From contig NZ_WWEM01000033.1 of the NCBI RefSeq assembly GCF_019308285.1, forward strand, positions 333,694 to 390,914: a stretch of DNA of 57,221 nt, written 5' to 3'. The position numbers and the translations under genes are program-made. The DNA comes from Flavobacterium quisquiliarum. GTDB lineage: Bacteria; Bacteroidota; Bacteroidia; Flavobacteriales; Flavobacteriaceae. The stretch's first letter is position 1, and each line of letters starts with the position of its first letter. The notes below the pieces were generated by a model, which worked only from the letters and a program-made list of their open reading frames with translations, made no database searches and had not been told where the DNA came from. Positions 1-8,701 of the stretch are shown here, in pieces.

Positions 1-62
1 TTCTGAGATTCTGAGATTCTGAGATTCTGAGATTCTGAGATTCTGAGATTCTGAGATTCTGA
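1..62. repeat. 8-bp tandem repeat, about 7.75 copies
   Basis: The window opens with a perfect head-to-tail repeat of the octamer TTCTGAGA (equivalently TCTGAGAT), nearly eight copies, and the array may continue beyond the left edge. It is non-coding and lies downstream of the two minus-strand tRNA genes. Degenerate octamers of the same type (nCTrAGnT) occur at 14204-14238 and between clpX and clpP. A perfect array like this should gain and lose copies by slippage. Confidence 0.95.
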
Positions 63-103
63 TAAATTTACTGCGTAAATTTATTACCTGCAAGTCTGCA
101 AAT

Positions 104-130
104 AAAAAAAGCCTCTTCAAAAGAAGAGGC
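104..130 (-). terminator. Intrinsic terminator of the tRNA pair
   Basis: GCCTCTTC and GAAGAGGC pair perfectly around a 4-nt loop (111-130). Read on the minus strand the hairpin is followed by a T-rich run. It sits 5 nt beyond the 3' end of tRNA-Leu, as expected for the terminator of the tRNA transcript. Confidence 0.85.
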
Positions 131-135
131 TTTAG

Positions 136-221
136 TACTCAGAGCGGGACTTGAACCCGCACGAACATTGCTGTTCACTGGATTTTAAGTCCAGCGTGTC
201 TACCAATTTCACCATCCGAGC
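136..221 (-). tRNA. tRNA-Leu (anticodon TAA)
   Basis: The minus strand folds as an 86-nt class II tRNA. The acceptor strands GCTCGGA and TCTGAGT pair (with two G-U pairs), the discriminator is A, and the D-arm region reads TGGTGAAATTGGTAGACAC. The anticodon stem CTGGA/TCCAG encloses a loop with TAA, a variable arm follows, and the T loop is GTTCAAGTC-like. CCA is not encoded. It lies 15 nt downstream of tRNA-Gly in the same transcript. Confidence 0.95.
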
Positions 222-236
222 ATTGTATGGTTTTAG

Positions 237-309
237 AGCGAAAAACGGGGCTCGAACCCGCGACCTCGACCTTGGCAAGGTCGCGCTCTACCAACTGAGC
301 TATTTTCGC
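237..309 (-). tRNA. tRNA-Gly (anticodon GCC)
   Basis: A 73-nt minus-strand cloverleaf. The acceptor GCGAAAA pairs with TTTTCGC, the D arm reads AGCTCAGTTGGTAGAGC, the anticodon stem CGACC/GGTCG encloses TTGCCAA (anticodon GCC), and the T arm contains GGGTTCGAGCCCC. CCA is not encoded. It is the first gene of a two-tRNA transcript with tRNA-Leu. Confidence 0.95.
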
Positions 310-362
310 ATTTCAAATTTTATTAAGAACTACAACACTTGATTTGTTCTGTATTGCGAGTG

Positions 363-392
363 CAAATTTAGGACATTTATTCAATTAAACAA
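363..392 (-). promoter_or_regulatory. Candidate promoter of the tRNA pair
   Basis: On the minus strand TAAATTTG (370-363) matches the Bacteroidetes -7 box TAnnTTTG. A TTG (392-390) lies 19 nt upstream, inside the 17-23 nt spacing known for Flavobacterium. Transcription would start near 357, about 50 nt before tRNA-Gly. Confidence 0.6.
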
Positions 393-470
393 GCGTTTCT
401 CTAAAAAAAAATCCACTTATTTTATAACATTCTGATAACCTAAACTTTAAAATTGAAATTTTTCTGAAAT

Positions 471-3077
471 TTATTTTTTAACCAGCATCCTTTTGATTTC
501 ATTGAGCTTCATCAATGCTTCGACTGGTGTAATTGCATTAATATCGAGGTTTAAAATTTCCTCTTTTATTTCTTCCAACAACGGATCATCCAAGTTAAAG
601 AAACTCATCTGCATTTCATCGTTGGACGATTTTATTCCGTTTAAAGCATCACTCGAATGATTCTTCTCCAATTTTTTCAAAAGTTTCTGAGCTTTCGAAA
701 TTACCAATTGCGGCATTCCAGCCATTTTAGCAACATGAATACCAAAACTATGTGCACTTCCTCCTTTTACCAGCTTTCTAACAAACAAAACCGTATCCTT
801 AAGCTCTTTTACTGCAACATTAAAATTCTGAATTCTCGGCATCGACTCTGTCATTTCATTCAATTCATGATAATGTGTCGCAAAAAGCGTCTTTGCTCTT
901 CCTGGATGTTCGTGTATAAATTCGGCAATTGCCCAAGCAATCGAGATTCCATCGTATGTACTGGTTCCTCTTCCAATTTCATCTAACAAAACCAAACTTC
1001 TATCTGAAATATTATTCAAAATCGAAGCAGTTTCATTCATCTCCACCATAAAAGTAGATTCTCCCATTGAAATATTATCCGAAGCTCCTACTCTGGTAAA
1101 AATCTTATCTACAATTCCCATTCTAACACTGTCAGCAGGAACAAAACTTCCCATTTGAGCCAGAAGAACAATTAAAGCCGTCTGTCTTAAAATAGCCGAC
1201 TTACCCGACATGTTAGGACCAGTAATCATAATAATCTGTTGCGTTTCTCTATCCAAGAAAACATCATTTGCAATATAAGGTGTTCCAACTGGCAATTGTT
1301 TTTCAATTACAGGATGTCTTCCGTTTTTGATATCCAATTCAAAAGTTTCATCAATTTCAGGCTGTACATATTGATTTTCAACTGCCATCTGCGTAAAAGA
1401 ACACAAACAATCTAATTGCGCCACCAAATAAGCATTCATTTGAACTGGCTTAATATAAGTAGAAATCCATGCTACTAACTGCTCAAAAAGCTCACTTTCG
1501 ATTTTATAAATCTTTTCCTCGGCGCCTAAAATTTTCGTTTCGTATTCTTTTAACTCTTCCGTAATATAACGCTCCGCATTTACCAAAGTCTGCTTACGAA
1601 TCCATTCTTCTGGAACTTTATCTTTATGCGTATTTCTAACTTCAATATAATATCCAAATACATTATTAAACGAAATCTTCAATGAAGAAATCCCCGTTCT
1701 TTCGGATTCCCTTTTTTCGATTCCTTCTAAAAATTCTTTTCCCGAAGTTGAGATTGCACGCAACTCATCCAATTCTTCATTGACACCTGCAGCAATTGCA
1801 TTTCCTTTCGAAATTGCAACAGGTGCATCTTGATTTAGAGTGTTTTTTATCTTTTCGCGAAGCAAATCACAAGCATGAAGACTATCTCCGATCACTTTAA
1901 CTGCTTCCTGCGGACTCTCGAGCGCAATTGTTTTTATCGGAATAATAGCATCCAGTGATTCTTTTAAATAAACCACTTCACGTGGCGATACTTTTCCTGC
2001 TGCAATTTTAGAAATCAGACGCTCTAAATCCGAAATCTGCTTGATTTGATATTGAATATTATGTAAAATCTCAGGATTTAACTTTAAATAAGCAACAACT
2101 TCATGTCGACTCTTTACTTTATTTGCATCTTTTAATGGCAACGCCAGCCAGCGCTTAAGCAAACGTCCTCCCATTGGAGAAAGTGTTTTATCAATAACAT
2201 CCAAAAGTGTTACTGCATTTGGATTATAACTGTGGTATAATTCTAAGTTTCGAATCGTGAAACGGTCCATCCAAACATAAGCATCTTCTGCAATACGTTG
2301 AATCGCCGTAATGTGTTGTACACGATTATGCTGTGTTTCGGACAAATAATATAAGATAGCTCCAGAAGCAATAATTCCTTCTTTCAATTCTTCAACCCCA
2401 AAACCTTTTAACGAATTGGTCTGAAAATGCTTCGTCAATGTTTCTAACGCATAATCTTCTTTATAAATCCAATCTTCCAGATAGAAACTATGAAAATCTT
2501 CGCCAAAAGCATTCTTAAAATCACTTTTATTGTGTTTTGGAACTAAAACCTCACTCGGGTTAAAATTCTGCAATAATTTATCAATGTATTCAGCGTTTCC
2601 TTGAGCAGTCAAAAACTCTCCCGTAGAAACATCTAAAAAGGAAATTCCGATATTTTTATTAGCAAAACAAACCGAAGCCAAAAAGTTATTGGACTTAGAT
2701 TGCAAAACTTCATCATTCAAAGAAACTCCAGGAGTTACAAGCTCAGTAACTCCCCTTTTCACAATCGTTTTAGTCATTTTTGGATCTTCTAATTGGTCGC
2801 AAATCGCAACACGAAGTCCAGCTTTAACTAACTTTGGCAGATAAGTATTTACAGAATGATGCGGAAACCCAGCAAGTGCGGTTTCTGTATCAGACCCTGC
2901 ACCTCTTTTAGTCAATGTTATACCTAAAATTTTAGAAGCCCTTATAGCATCTTCACCAAAGGTTTCATAAAAATCCCCTACTCTGAAAAGCAGACATGCA
3001 TCAGGATATTTAGCTTTAATTTCATTGTACTGTTTCATTAAAGGTGTTTCCTTCACCACTTTCTCTTTAGCTGCCAA
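471..3077 (-). CDS. mutS: DNA mismatch repair ATPase MutS
   Basis: MutS recognises mismatches and small loops and starts methyl-independent or MutL-dependent repair in the cytoplasm. The 868-residue length is normal for bacterial MutS1. The mismatch-reading wedge motif F-Y-E is at residues 36-38 within GDFYETF. The connector, core and clamp domains follow. The C-terminal ABC-type ATPase has a Walker A motif GPNMSGKS near residue 620 and a Walker B/signature segment LLDEIGRGTSTYDG near 698, followed by the FATHYHEL segment typical of the dimer interface. No MutL gene is nearby. The gene faces away from the DUF1573 gene and is monocistronic in this window. All key motifs are intact, so it should be functional. 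Confidence 0.98.
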   Translation of the reverse strand: MAAKEKVVKETPLMKQYNEIKAKYPDACLLFRVGDFYETFGEDAIRASKILGITLTKRGAGSDTETALAGFPHHSVNTYLPKLVKAGLRVAICDQLEDPKMTKTIVKRGVTELVTPGVSLNDEVLQSKSNNFLASVCFANKNIGISFLDVSTGEFLTAQGNAEYIDKLLQNFNPSEVLVPKHNKSDFKNAFGEDFHSFYLEDWIYKEDYALETLTKHFQTNSLKGFGVEELKEGIIASGAILYYLSETQHNRVQHITAIQRIAEDAYVWMDRFTIRNLELYHSYNPNAVTLLDVIDKTLSPMGGRLLKRWLALPLKDANKVKSRHEVVAYLKLNPEILHNIQYQIKQISDLERLISKIAAGKVSPREVVYLKESLDAIIPIKTIALESPQEAVKVIGDSLHACDLLREKIKNTLNQDAPVAISKGNAIAAGVNEELDELRAISTSGKEFLEGIEKRESERTGISSLKISFNNVFGYYIEVRNTHKDKVPEEWIRKQTLVNAERYITEELKEYETKILGAEEKIYKIESELFEQLVAWISTYIKPVQMNAYLVAQLDCLCSFTQMAVENQYVQPEIDETFELDIKNGRHPVIEKQLPVGTPYIANDVFLDRETQQIIMITGPNMSGKSAILRQTALIVLLAQMGSFVPADSVRMGIVDKIFTRVGASDNISMGESTFMVEMNETASILNNISDRSLVLLDEIGRGTSTYDGISIAWAIAEFIHEHPGRAKTLFATHYHELNEMTESMPRIQNFNVAVKELKDTVLFVRKLVKGGSAHSFGIHVAKMAGMPQLVISKAQKLLKKLEKNHSSDALNGIKSSNDEMQMSFFNLDDPLLEEIKEEILNLDINAITPVEALMKLNEIKRMLVKK

Positions 3078-3176
3078 ATTATTATGTTTTAAATGAAAAA
3101 TTAAGACAGCGAATTTATGATTTTTTGACGGTATATCGAAAACTTCAAAAATTAAAATATTTTAAGATTTTTTTAG

Positions 3177-3206
3177 TTTGCAGTTGAAGTTTTTTACATA
3201 GCTTTG
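3177..3206 (+). promoter_or_regulatory. Promoter of the DUF1573 gene
   Basis: TTTG (3177-3180), 18 nt, then TAGCTTTG (3199-3206) is a full Bacteroidetes promoter. The -7 box covers the upstream in-frame ATG at 3204, so that ATG cannot be in the mRNA, and the ATG at 3234 is the start. The transcript would begin near 3213. Confidence 0.75.
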
Positions 3207-3233
3207 TTTATCATTAAAAAAAGACCCTTAAAG

Positions 3234-3665
3234 ATGAAAAAAATAATTTTATTCGCTATGTTAGCTGTAGCTGGTATTACAGCTACTAATGCACAAACAA
3301 CTAAAAAAGCTAAAGCTACTAAAGTTGCTAAAGTTGAAGGAGCAGGGATGCTTTTCGAAACAGAAACTATTGACTACGGAACTATTGCTCACAATGCTGA
3401 TGGAAAACGTGAGTTCGTTTTTGTAAACAACGGAACTAAACCATTAATCATCACTAACACTCAAGGATCTTGCGGATGTACTGTTCCAACAACTCCAAAA
3501 GAACCAATCGCACCAGGTGCAAAAGGTGTTATCGGTGTAAAATATGCTACTGACAGAGTTGGTGCTTTTACAAAAACTGTAACTGTTACTTCTAACGCTG
3601 AAGGACAACCTACAAAAATCCTTACTATTAAAGGTACTGTTTTACCAGATCCAGTAAAAAGCTAA
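3234..3665 (+). CDS. DUF1573 domain secreted protein
   Basis: A 143-residue exported protein of the DUF1573 family, abundant in Bacteroidetes and of unknown function. A Sec signal peptide (MKKIILFAML..., cleavage after TNAQ near residue 21) precedes a Lys/Ala-rich linker. An Ig-like (ASPM/SPD-2/Hydin-type) beta domain follows, with the family signature of a 'DYGTI' strand, 'FVFVNNGTKPLIIT' and a CGCT motif (SCGCTVP, near residue 83). The last residues are KGTV-type strand repeats. It is preceded by a strong promoter and followed by a strong terminator, so it is a single-gene unit. The codon use (ACT, GCT and AAA rich) suggests high expression. A longer reading from 3204 is rejected because that ATG lies inside the promoter. 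Confidence 0.85.
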   Translation: MKKIILFAMLAVAGITATNAQTTKKAKATKVAKVEGAGMLFETETIDYGTIAHNADGKREFVFVNNGTKPLIITNTQGSCGCTVPTTPKEPIAPGAKGVIGVKYATDRVGAFTKTVTVTSNAEGQPTKILTIKGTVLPDPVKS

Positions 3666-3687
3666 TCTGAAAAACACCTAAATAATC

Positions 3688-3718
3688 AAAAAGCTTCCTT
3701 ATCTTTGGAAGCTTTTTT
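3688..3718 (+). terminator. Intrinsic terminator after the DUF1573 gene
   Basis: AAAAGCTTCC and GGAAGCTTTT form a 10-bp stem around an 8-nt loop, followed by a T run. It lies 22 nt after the stop codon. Confidence 0.88.
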
Positions 3719-3739
3719 TATGACTAGAATTTAACATCA

Positions 3740-4282
3740 ATGAGAAAACTCGAAAACAGCGAACTAGACCGTAAATCTATTGAAGATTTTAAGAAATCTG
3801 AAAAAACACCTTTAATATTAGTTTTGGACGATATTCGAAGTCTGCACAACATTGGTTCTGTTTTTAGAACCGCCGATGCGTTTTTGATTGAAAAAATAAT
3901 CTTATGCGGTATTACTGCAACTCCTCCTAACAAAGAAATCCACAAGACTGCTTTGGGCGCAACTGAAACCGTAACTTGGGAACATCACGAAAATGTGCTT
4001 GAAGTTATTGAGAACTTAAAAAAAGAAAATGTTCTTACCATGGCAATCGAACAAGTCGAAAGCTCTATTTTCCTTCAAGATTTTCAAGTCGAAAAAGGAC
4101 AAAAGTATGCTTTGGTTTTTGGCAATGAAGTTTATGGTGTAGCTCAAGAAGCTGTTGCTATTTGCGATGGATGTATTGAAATTCCACAACTCGGAACAAA
4201 ACACTCTCTAAACATTTCGGTAAGTGCCGGAATTGTCGTTTGGGATTTATTTCAAAAAATGAATTGGCCAAATAACAATTAA
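3740..4282 (+). CDS. SpoU/TrmH-family RNA 2'-O-methyltransferase
   Basis: A 180-residue SPOUT-class methyltransferase that should use S-adenosylmethionine to methylate a ribose 2'-OH in tRNA or rRNA. The three SpoU motifs are present: motif 1 LHNIGSVFRTADAF (residues about 35-48, with the catalytic Arg), motif 2 ALVFGNEVYGV (about 122-132) and motif 3 IPQLGTKHSLNISVSAGI (about 148-165), which forms the knot. It is a short form without the N-terminal substrate-binding domain of RlmB. The RNA target cannot be told from the sequence; TrmH-like tRNA or another rRNA site are both possible. The gene stands alone. Confidence 0.88.
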   Translation: MRKLENSELDRKSIEDFKKSEKTPLILVLDDIRSLHNIGSVFRTADAFLIEKIILCGITATPPNKEIHKTALGATETVTWEHHENVLEVIENLKKENVLTMAIEQVESSIFLQDFQVEKGQKYALVFGNEVYGVAQEAVAICDGCIEIPQLGTKHSLNISVSAGIVVWDLFQKMNWPNNN

Positions 4283-4386
4283 AACAACATTGCTGAAAAA
4301 TTGTGATTTTATAATTATTCCAAACACATAAATGTTATAAATGTAAAAATATTTTTTTATCATTACAAAATTGATACTTTTATAAA

Positions 4387-7371
4387 ATGAAAAGTGTCAA
4401 TTTCTCAAAAATATCCTTTTTATTTTTTTTACTGCTTTCAAGTTTTTTTGGATTTGCCCAGCAATATACTGCAATTCCAGATCCAAACTTCGAGAAAGCT
4501 TTAATTGATCTTGGCATTGACTCAAGCCCTATTGACGGAAGGGTTTTAACTGCAAGTGTTACTGGTGTGATCTCTTTAAATATTTCAAGCAAAGGATGTA
4601 CAAATTTAACAGGGTTACAAGATTTCACCTCGTTGCAAGAATTATACTGTGTCCAAAATGCATTATCTAATTTAGATGTTTCACAGAATACTGCTCTTGT
4701 TAAGTTAAGTTGTGGCCTTAATATGGTTACAAGTTTAAATACTTCTAACAACACTGCTTTAAAAGAAATCGATTGTCAAAAAAATCGAATAACGAGTTTA
4801 GACCTTTCTAAAAACACGGCTCTTACTATTCTTTATTGCAATGAAAATCAATTAGCTGATCTGGATGTTTCTAAAAATACAATGCTTAATTTTTTACAAT
4901 GTGAACAAAATCAAATCATAAATCTAAATGTTTCTGCGAATCCTTCATTAAATCATTTAAGTTGCGAAAATAATCTAATTACAAATCTAAACATTGCTGC
5001 AAGTACGATTTTAACCAATTTAGAATGCAACAATAATAGATTATCTAGTTTAGATGTTTCTAAAAACACTGCTTTAGTCAACATATATTGCAACAATAAT
5101 CAAATAACCGAACTTGATTTTTCCAAAAATCCTGCTATTCAACGTTTAATCTGCGATAACAACCAGCTTAGTAAATTGAATTTTAAAAACGGTAAAAACA
5201 CCTATCTTTCTCTTGGTGCTTTTCAAAAAAATTCTTCTCTTACTTGCATAGAAGTTGATAATGAGAACTACTCCACGATAAATTGGCCAAGCTACAAAGA
5301 CGCAACTTCTGTTTATTCGAATGACTGCAACAAACCTTCAGCTGCAACTGCTCCAATTGTTAGAGCAACTGGAGATCAGTTATACTGCCCACAAAATGCA
5401 ATAAAAATTGTAACTGATTTTAGCATTACACACGATCCTGCAGAAACAGGAACTAAATCTGTTTATATTCAAATCTCATCTGGCTATTCAAGTGGTTTAG
5501 ATCAGCTTATGCTTTCAAATCCAGCAGTACATCCTAACGTAACGACAACCTGGGACGTTACAGCAGGAAAATTAAACATAACAAGCCCAACAGGTACTGA
5601 TGTTTTATATTCCGACTTAGTTAACGCAGTAAAAGATGTAGTTTTCACAAATTCTTCGGCCACAGCTTCTGGAATAAGAACTTTTTCAATAACAATTGGC
5701 AATGCCAATTATTTACCTTCAACACAACACTTTTATTTATTTGTTCCAAGTATCGGAATTACATGGAGCGCTGCAAAGGCTGCTGCAGAATCAAACACAT
5801 ATTATGGTCTTAAAGGTTATTTAGCCACAATATTATCTGCTGATGAAGCTAAATTAATTGGCGAACAAGCTTCTGGAACAGGATGGATTGGCGGAAGTGA
5901 TGCCGAAACAGAAGGTGTCTGGAAATGGGTTACCGGCCCCGAAGCTGGAACTATTTTTTGGAATGGCAACGCTAACGGCTCAACACCAAATTTTGCTTTT
6001 TGGAATACTGGCGAACCAAACCAACAAGGTGATGAAGACTACGCACATATAACACAGCCAGGCGTAGGAATCAGAGGTTCTTGGAATGATTTATCAAATA
6101 CCGGATCAACAATTCCTGGAGACAATTATCAGCCAAAAGGGTATATTGTTGAATATGGCGGAATGCCGGGCGAAGCACCTTTAGAAATCGCTGCAAGTAC
6201 CAAAATTACTATTCCTGCCGCAATACCAGCAAACCCGCCATCTCCAATTTGTGACTCTGGAAGTTTTATCCTTAACGCAACGGCAACAGACGGAACAACA
6301 ATTAGATGGTTTGATGCTCCAACGGGAGGAAATTTATTGGCAACAGGAACAACTTATACTACTCCAATTATTAATGCAACTACAACTTATTATGTTGATG
6401 CTGGCTGTGAAACGAATAGAAAATCTGTAACAGCTTCTGTTAATATCACTCCAAATACGCCGATTGCAGAACAAAGTTCTTATTCAAACTGCGGAACTGG
6501 AACTGTAACTATTCAAGCCACTTCCAATATTGGAAATATTAATTGGTTTACAGGTCCAACAGGAGGCACAAGCATATTCTCTGGAAACAATTTTACAACC
6601 CCCACCCTATCAACTAATACAACGTATTATGCTGAGGCTTCAAATAACGGATGCATTAATCCCAATCGAACTCCAATAAACATTATCATTTATACTCCTC
6701 CTGTTGTTACCAATGAAAATGTAACATTATGCCAGTTTCAAGATGTAACCTTAGATGCTGGAATTTCAGGAATGAATTATCTATGGTCCAACGGAGCTAC
6801 AACTCAAACAACCACTGTAAATTCGGGAGGAACTTATACTGTTAAAGTCACAAGTCCGAATCCTGAAAATTGTTCAAGTACAAAAACCATAGTGGTTGAA
6901 GAACATAAAACTCCACAAATCGACCGTATTGTAGTCGAAGGAACAAGAGTAATTGTTTATCCTGTAAAAGCAGAAGAATATTATGAATATTCTGTAGACG
7001 GAACCAACTTTCAAGATTCTTTCATCTTTTACGATGTTCCAGCTGGGCTACAAACAGCTTACATCAAAGAAAAAAACGAATGCGGACAAGTTACAAAGTT
7101 ATTTGTAGTTCTTGTTTTTCCTCCATTTTTCACTCCTAATAACGATACTTTTAATGATGTTTGGGAAGTAACCGGAATGGAAAATTATCCTCAGGCAGAA
7201 GTCACTATTTTTGACCGATACGGAAAATTAATTGCACAATTAAGCAGATTCAAAATGAGCTGGGACGGAACTTTAAATCAAGTACCTCTTCCTGCTTCAG
7301 ATTATTGGTATGCACTAAAAATTGATGATACTATGCCCGTTTTAAGAGGTCATTTTACATTAAAAAGATAA
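4387..7371 (+). CDS. Large cell-surface protein: LRR, C-type-lectin-like, Ig-like repeats, T9SS type-B signal
   Basis: A 994-residue exported multidomain protein. A signal peptide ends in GFAQQ near residue 25. About nine 21-residue leucine-rich repeats of the form 'LDVSKNTALxxLxCxxNQL' cover residues about 75-270. A beta-rich region follows, then a C-type-lectin-like domain at about 455-592 (WSAAKAAAE, WIGGSD, GEPNQQGDEDYAHI, SWNDLS, YIVEYGG). Two Ig_7-like repeats (each with 'WF..PTGG' and 'TTYYV/A') at about 620-780 and a further Ig/PKD-like segment come next. The C-terminal 80 residues (FFTPNNDTFNDVW to RGHFTLKR) match the gliding-motility-associated C-terminal domain, a type-B T9SS signal that directs export to the cell surface. 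Role inferred: adhesin or carbohydrate-binding surface protein. No partner porin is adjacent. Confidence 0.88.
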   Translation: MKSVNFSKISFLFFLLLSSFFGFAQQYTAIPDPNFEKALIDLGIDSSPIDGRVLTASVTGVISLNISSKGCTNLTGLQDFTSLQELYCVQNALSNLDVSQNTALVKLSCGLNMVTSLNTSNNTALKEIDCQKNRITSLDLSKNTALTILYCNENQLADLDVSKNTMLNFLQCEQNQIINLNVSANPSLNHLSCENNLITNLNIAASTILTNLECNNNRLSSLDVSKNTALVNIYCNNNQITELDFSKNPAIQRLICDNNQLSKLNFKNGKNTYLSLGAFQKNSSLTCIEVDNENYSTINWPSYKDATSVYSNDCNKPSAATAPIVRATGDQLYCPQNAIKIVTDFSITHDPAETGTKSVYIQISSGYSSGLDQLMLSNPAVHPNVTTTWDVTAGKLNITSPTGTDVLYSDLVNAVKDVVFTNSSATASGIRTFSITIGNANYLPSTQHFYLFVPSIGITWSAAKAAAESNTYYGLKGYLATILSADEAKLIGEQASGTGWIGGSDAETEGVWKWVTGPEAGTIFWNGNANGSTPNFAFWNTGEPNQQGDEDYAHITQPGVGIRGSWNDLSNTGSTIPGDNYQPKGYIVEYGGMPGEAPLEIAASTKITIPAAIPANPPSPICDSGSFILNATATDGTTIRWFDAPTGGNLLATGTTYTTPIINATTTYYVDAGCETNRKSVTASVNITPNTPIAEQSSYSNCGTGTVTIQATSNIGNINWFTGPTGGTSIFSGNNFTTPTLSTNTTYYAEASNNGCINPNRTPINIIIYTPPVVTNENVTLCQFQDVTLDAGISGMNYLWSNGATTQTTTVNSGGTYTVKVTSPNPENCSSTKTIVVEEHKTPQIDRIVVEGTRVIVYPVKAEEYYEYSVDGTNFQDSFIFYDVPAGLQTAYIKEKNECGQVTKLFVVLVFPPFFTPNNDTFNDVWEVTGMENYPQAEVTIFDRYGKLIAQLSRFKMSWDGTLNQVPLPASDYWYALKIDDTMPVLRGHFTLKR

Positions 7372-7429
7372 TTTTTCAATTAGAATGCAGCAATTTGATA
7401 ATTAGAAAATTCAACCAATTCTTTACTAA

Positions 7430-8563
7430 TTAAATCATTTTACACTTGATTTCATTCAGTATAAAAATATAATCTTCATGTTTTTTCACAAAATCACGAT
7501 CTGAAACATCTATGATTAAAACATTCAAATCAGTTTGGGATTTAATGTATTCCAAATAACCGTTATTGATTTTTTCTAAATAGGAAGCTTCGATATTTTG
7601 TTCGTAAGTACGGCCGCGTTTTTTAATGTTCTGCAAAAGACGTTTTGTATTTTGATATAAATAAACATACAAATCAGGCTTTGGCATTTCTTTGTAGATA
7701 ATATCGAATAGATTTCTGTACAAACGATATTCGTCTTCCTGCAACGTAATCTTGGCAAAAATGAGCGATTTAAAAATATGATAATCCGCTACGATAAAAT
7801 CTTTAAACAAATCAAACTGTGCTAAATCATCTGATAGCTGCTGATAACGATCAGCCAGAAAAGACATTTCCAACGGAAAAGCATATCTATTTTGATCTTT
7901 GTAAAACTTCGGAAGAAATGGGTTATCTGCAAATCGTTCTAAAACAGTTTTTGCATTAAAATCCTCCGCAATTTTATGCACCAGAGTAGTTTTTCCAGCA
8001 CCAATATTTCCTTCAAAAGAAATGTAATTAAACTGATTTAAAGGAATTTCGTCAAGCGGATTTTCTAAATCCTGAACGACCGTGCAGACACTTTCGTCTG
8101 GGCTAACCGCAATCAATTCGACTATTGTTTTGTGTAAAATAGGATGTTTCCAATTTAATTTTAAATCCTGCATTGGCAGTAAAACAAAATTCCTGTTTTG
8201 CATGAAAGGATGCGGAATCTGAAGTTTTTCAGAATCGATAATCTCATCATCAAAAGCAATCAAATCAACATCTATGATTCTAGATTGATAACCTTCTTGA
8301 TTAGAGCGGATTCGTCCTAATTCTTTTTCAACCTTTAAAACCTGATTTAATATTTTCTGTGCAGAAGAATTGGTATGCAACAGCAGTGCACAATTATAAA
8401 AAGCATCACTTTCAAAACCCCAGGCCGGAGTTTCGTAAAGTTTGGAAACCTGAATGACAGTACCTACATTTTGATGGATTAGATCAATACAATTTTGGAT
8501 ATTTTCTAGTCTGCTGCCTTGGTTGCTGCCTATCGATAAAACGACTTGATGCTGTAATTTCAT
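7430..8563 (-). CDS. folK: Bifunctional HPPK (folate) and deoxynucleoside kinase fusion
   Basis: A 377-residue fusion. Residues about 1-150 are 6-hydroxymethyl-7,8-dihydropterin pyrophosphokinase, which makes the pterin diphosphate of folate synthesis. Visible motifs are VVLSIGSNQGSR, SKLYETPAWGF, ELGRIRSN and the Mg/pterin-binding SRIIDVDLIAFD followed by IPHPFMQNRNFVL. Residues about 175-377 are a deoxynucleoside kinase with P-loop EGNIGAGKTT (about 183-192), FADNPFLPKFY and an LID-type Arg-rich segment (KKRGRTYEQ) used in nucleotide salvage. No stop or frameshift lies between the halves, and the junction is a short linker near PLDEIPLNQFNY. Fusion of these enzymes is known in flavobacteria. 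The nucleoside preference (deoxyadenosine or other) cannot be read from sequence. It is convergent with the adhesin gene. Confidence 0.93.
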   Translation of the reverse strand: MKLQHQVVLSIGSNQGSRLENIQNCIDLIHQNVGTVIQVSKLYETPAWGFESDAFYNCALLLHTNSSAQKILNQVLKVEKELGRIRSNQEGYQSRIIDVDLIAFDDEIIDSEKLQIPHPFMQNRNFVLLPMQDLKLNWKHPILHKTIVELIAVSPDESVCTVVQDLENPLDEIPLNQFNYISFEGNIGAGKTTLVHKIAEDFNAKTVLERFADNPFLPKFYKDQNRYAFPLEMSFLADRYQQLSDDLAQFDLFKDFIVADYHIFKSLIFAKITLQEDEYRLYRNLFDIIYKEMPKPDLYVYLYQNTKRLLQNIKKRGRTYEQNIEASYLEKINNGYLEYIKSQTDLNVLIIDVSDRDFVKKHEDYIFILNEIKCKMI

Positions 8564-8701
8564 AATTAATGCAAATTAACTAAAACTATTTTAGAATTAA
8601 CCAATATATTTGTGAAACGACGACTAAGGTTGAATTACAATTTTAGAAGTCTAATTTGTAACATTTTGCCCTTTTTCGCTACTTATTAAAAAAATATACA
8701 C

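Noticed and set aside
1..62. Direct repeats could suggest a CRISPR array
   Set aside because: The unit is only 8 bp and there are no spacers; it is a simple tandem repeat.
151..342. Reading frame of 63 codons at the left end
   Set aside because: It runs across both tRNA genes on the opposite strand and has no family features.
3204..3233. Upstream ATG for the DUF1573 protein
   Set aside because: It lies inside the -7 promoter box; the downstream ATG starts a normal signal peptide.
4680..5200. Periodic DNA repeats in the adhesin gene
   Set aside because: They are explained by the 21-residue leucine-rich repeats of the protein.
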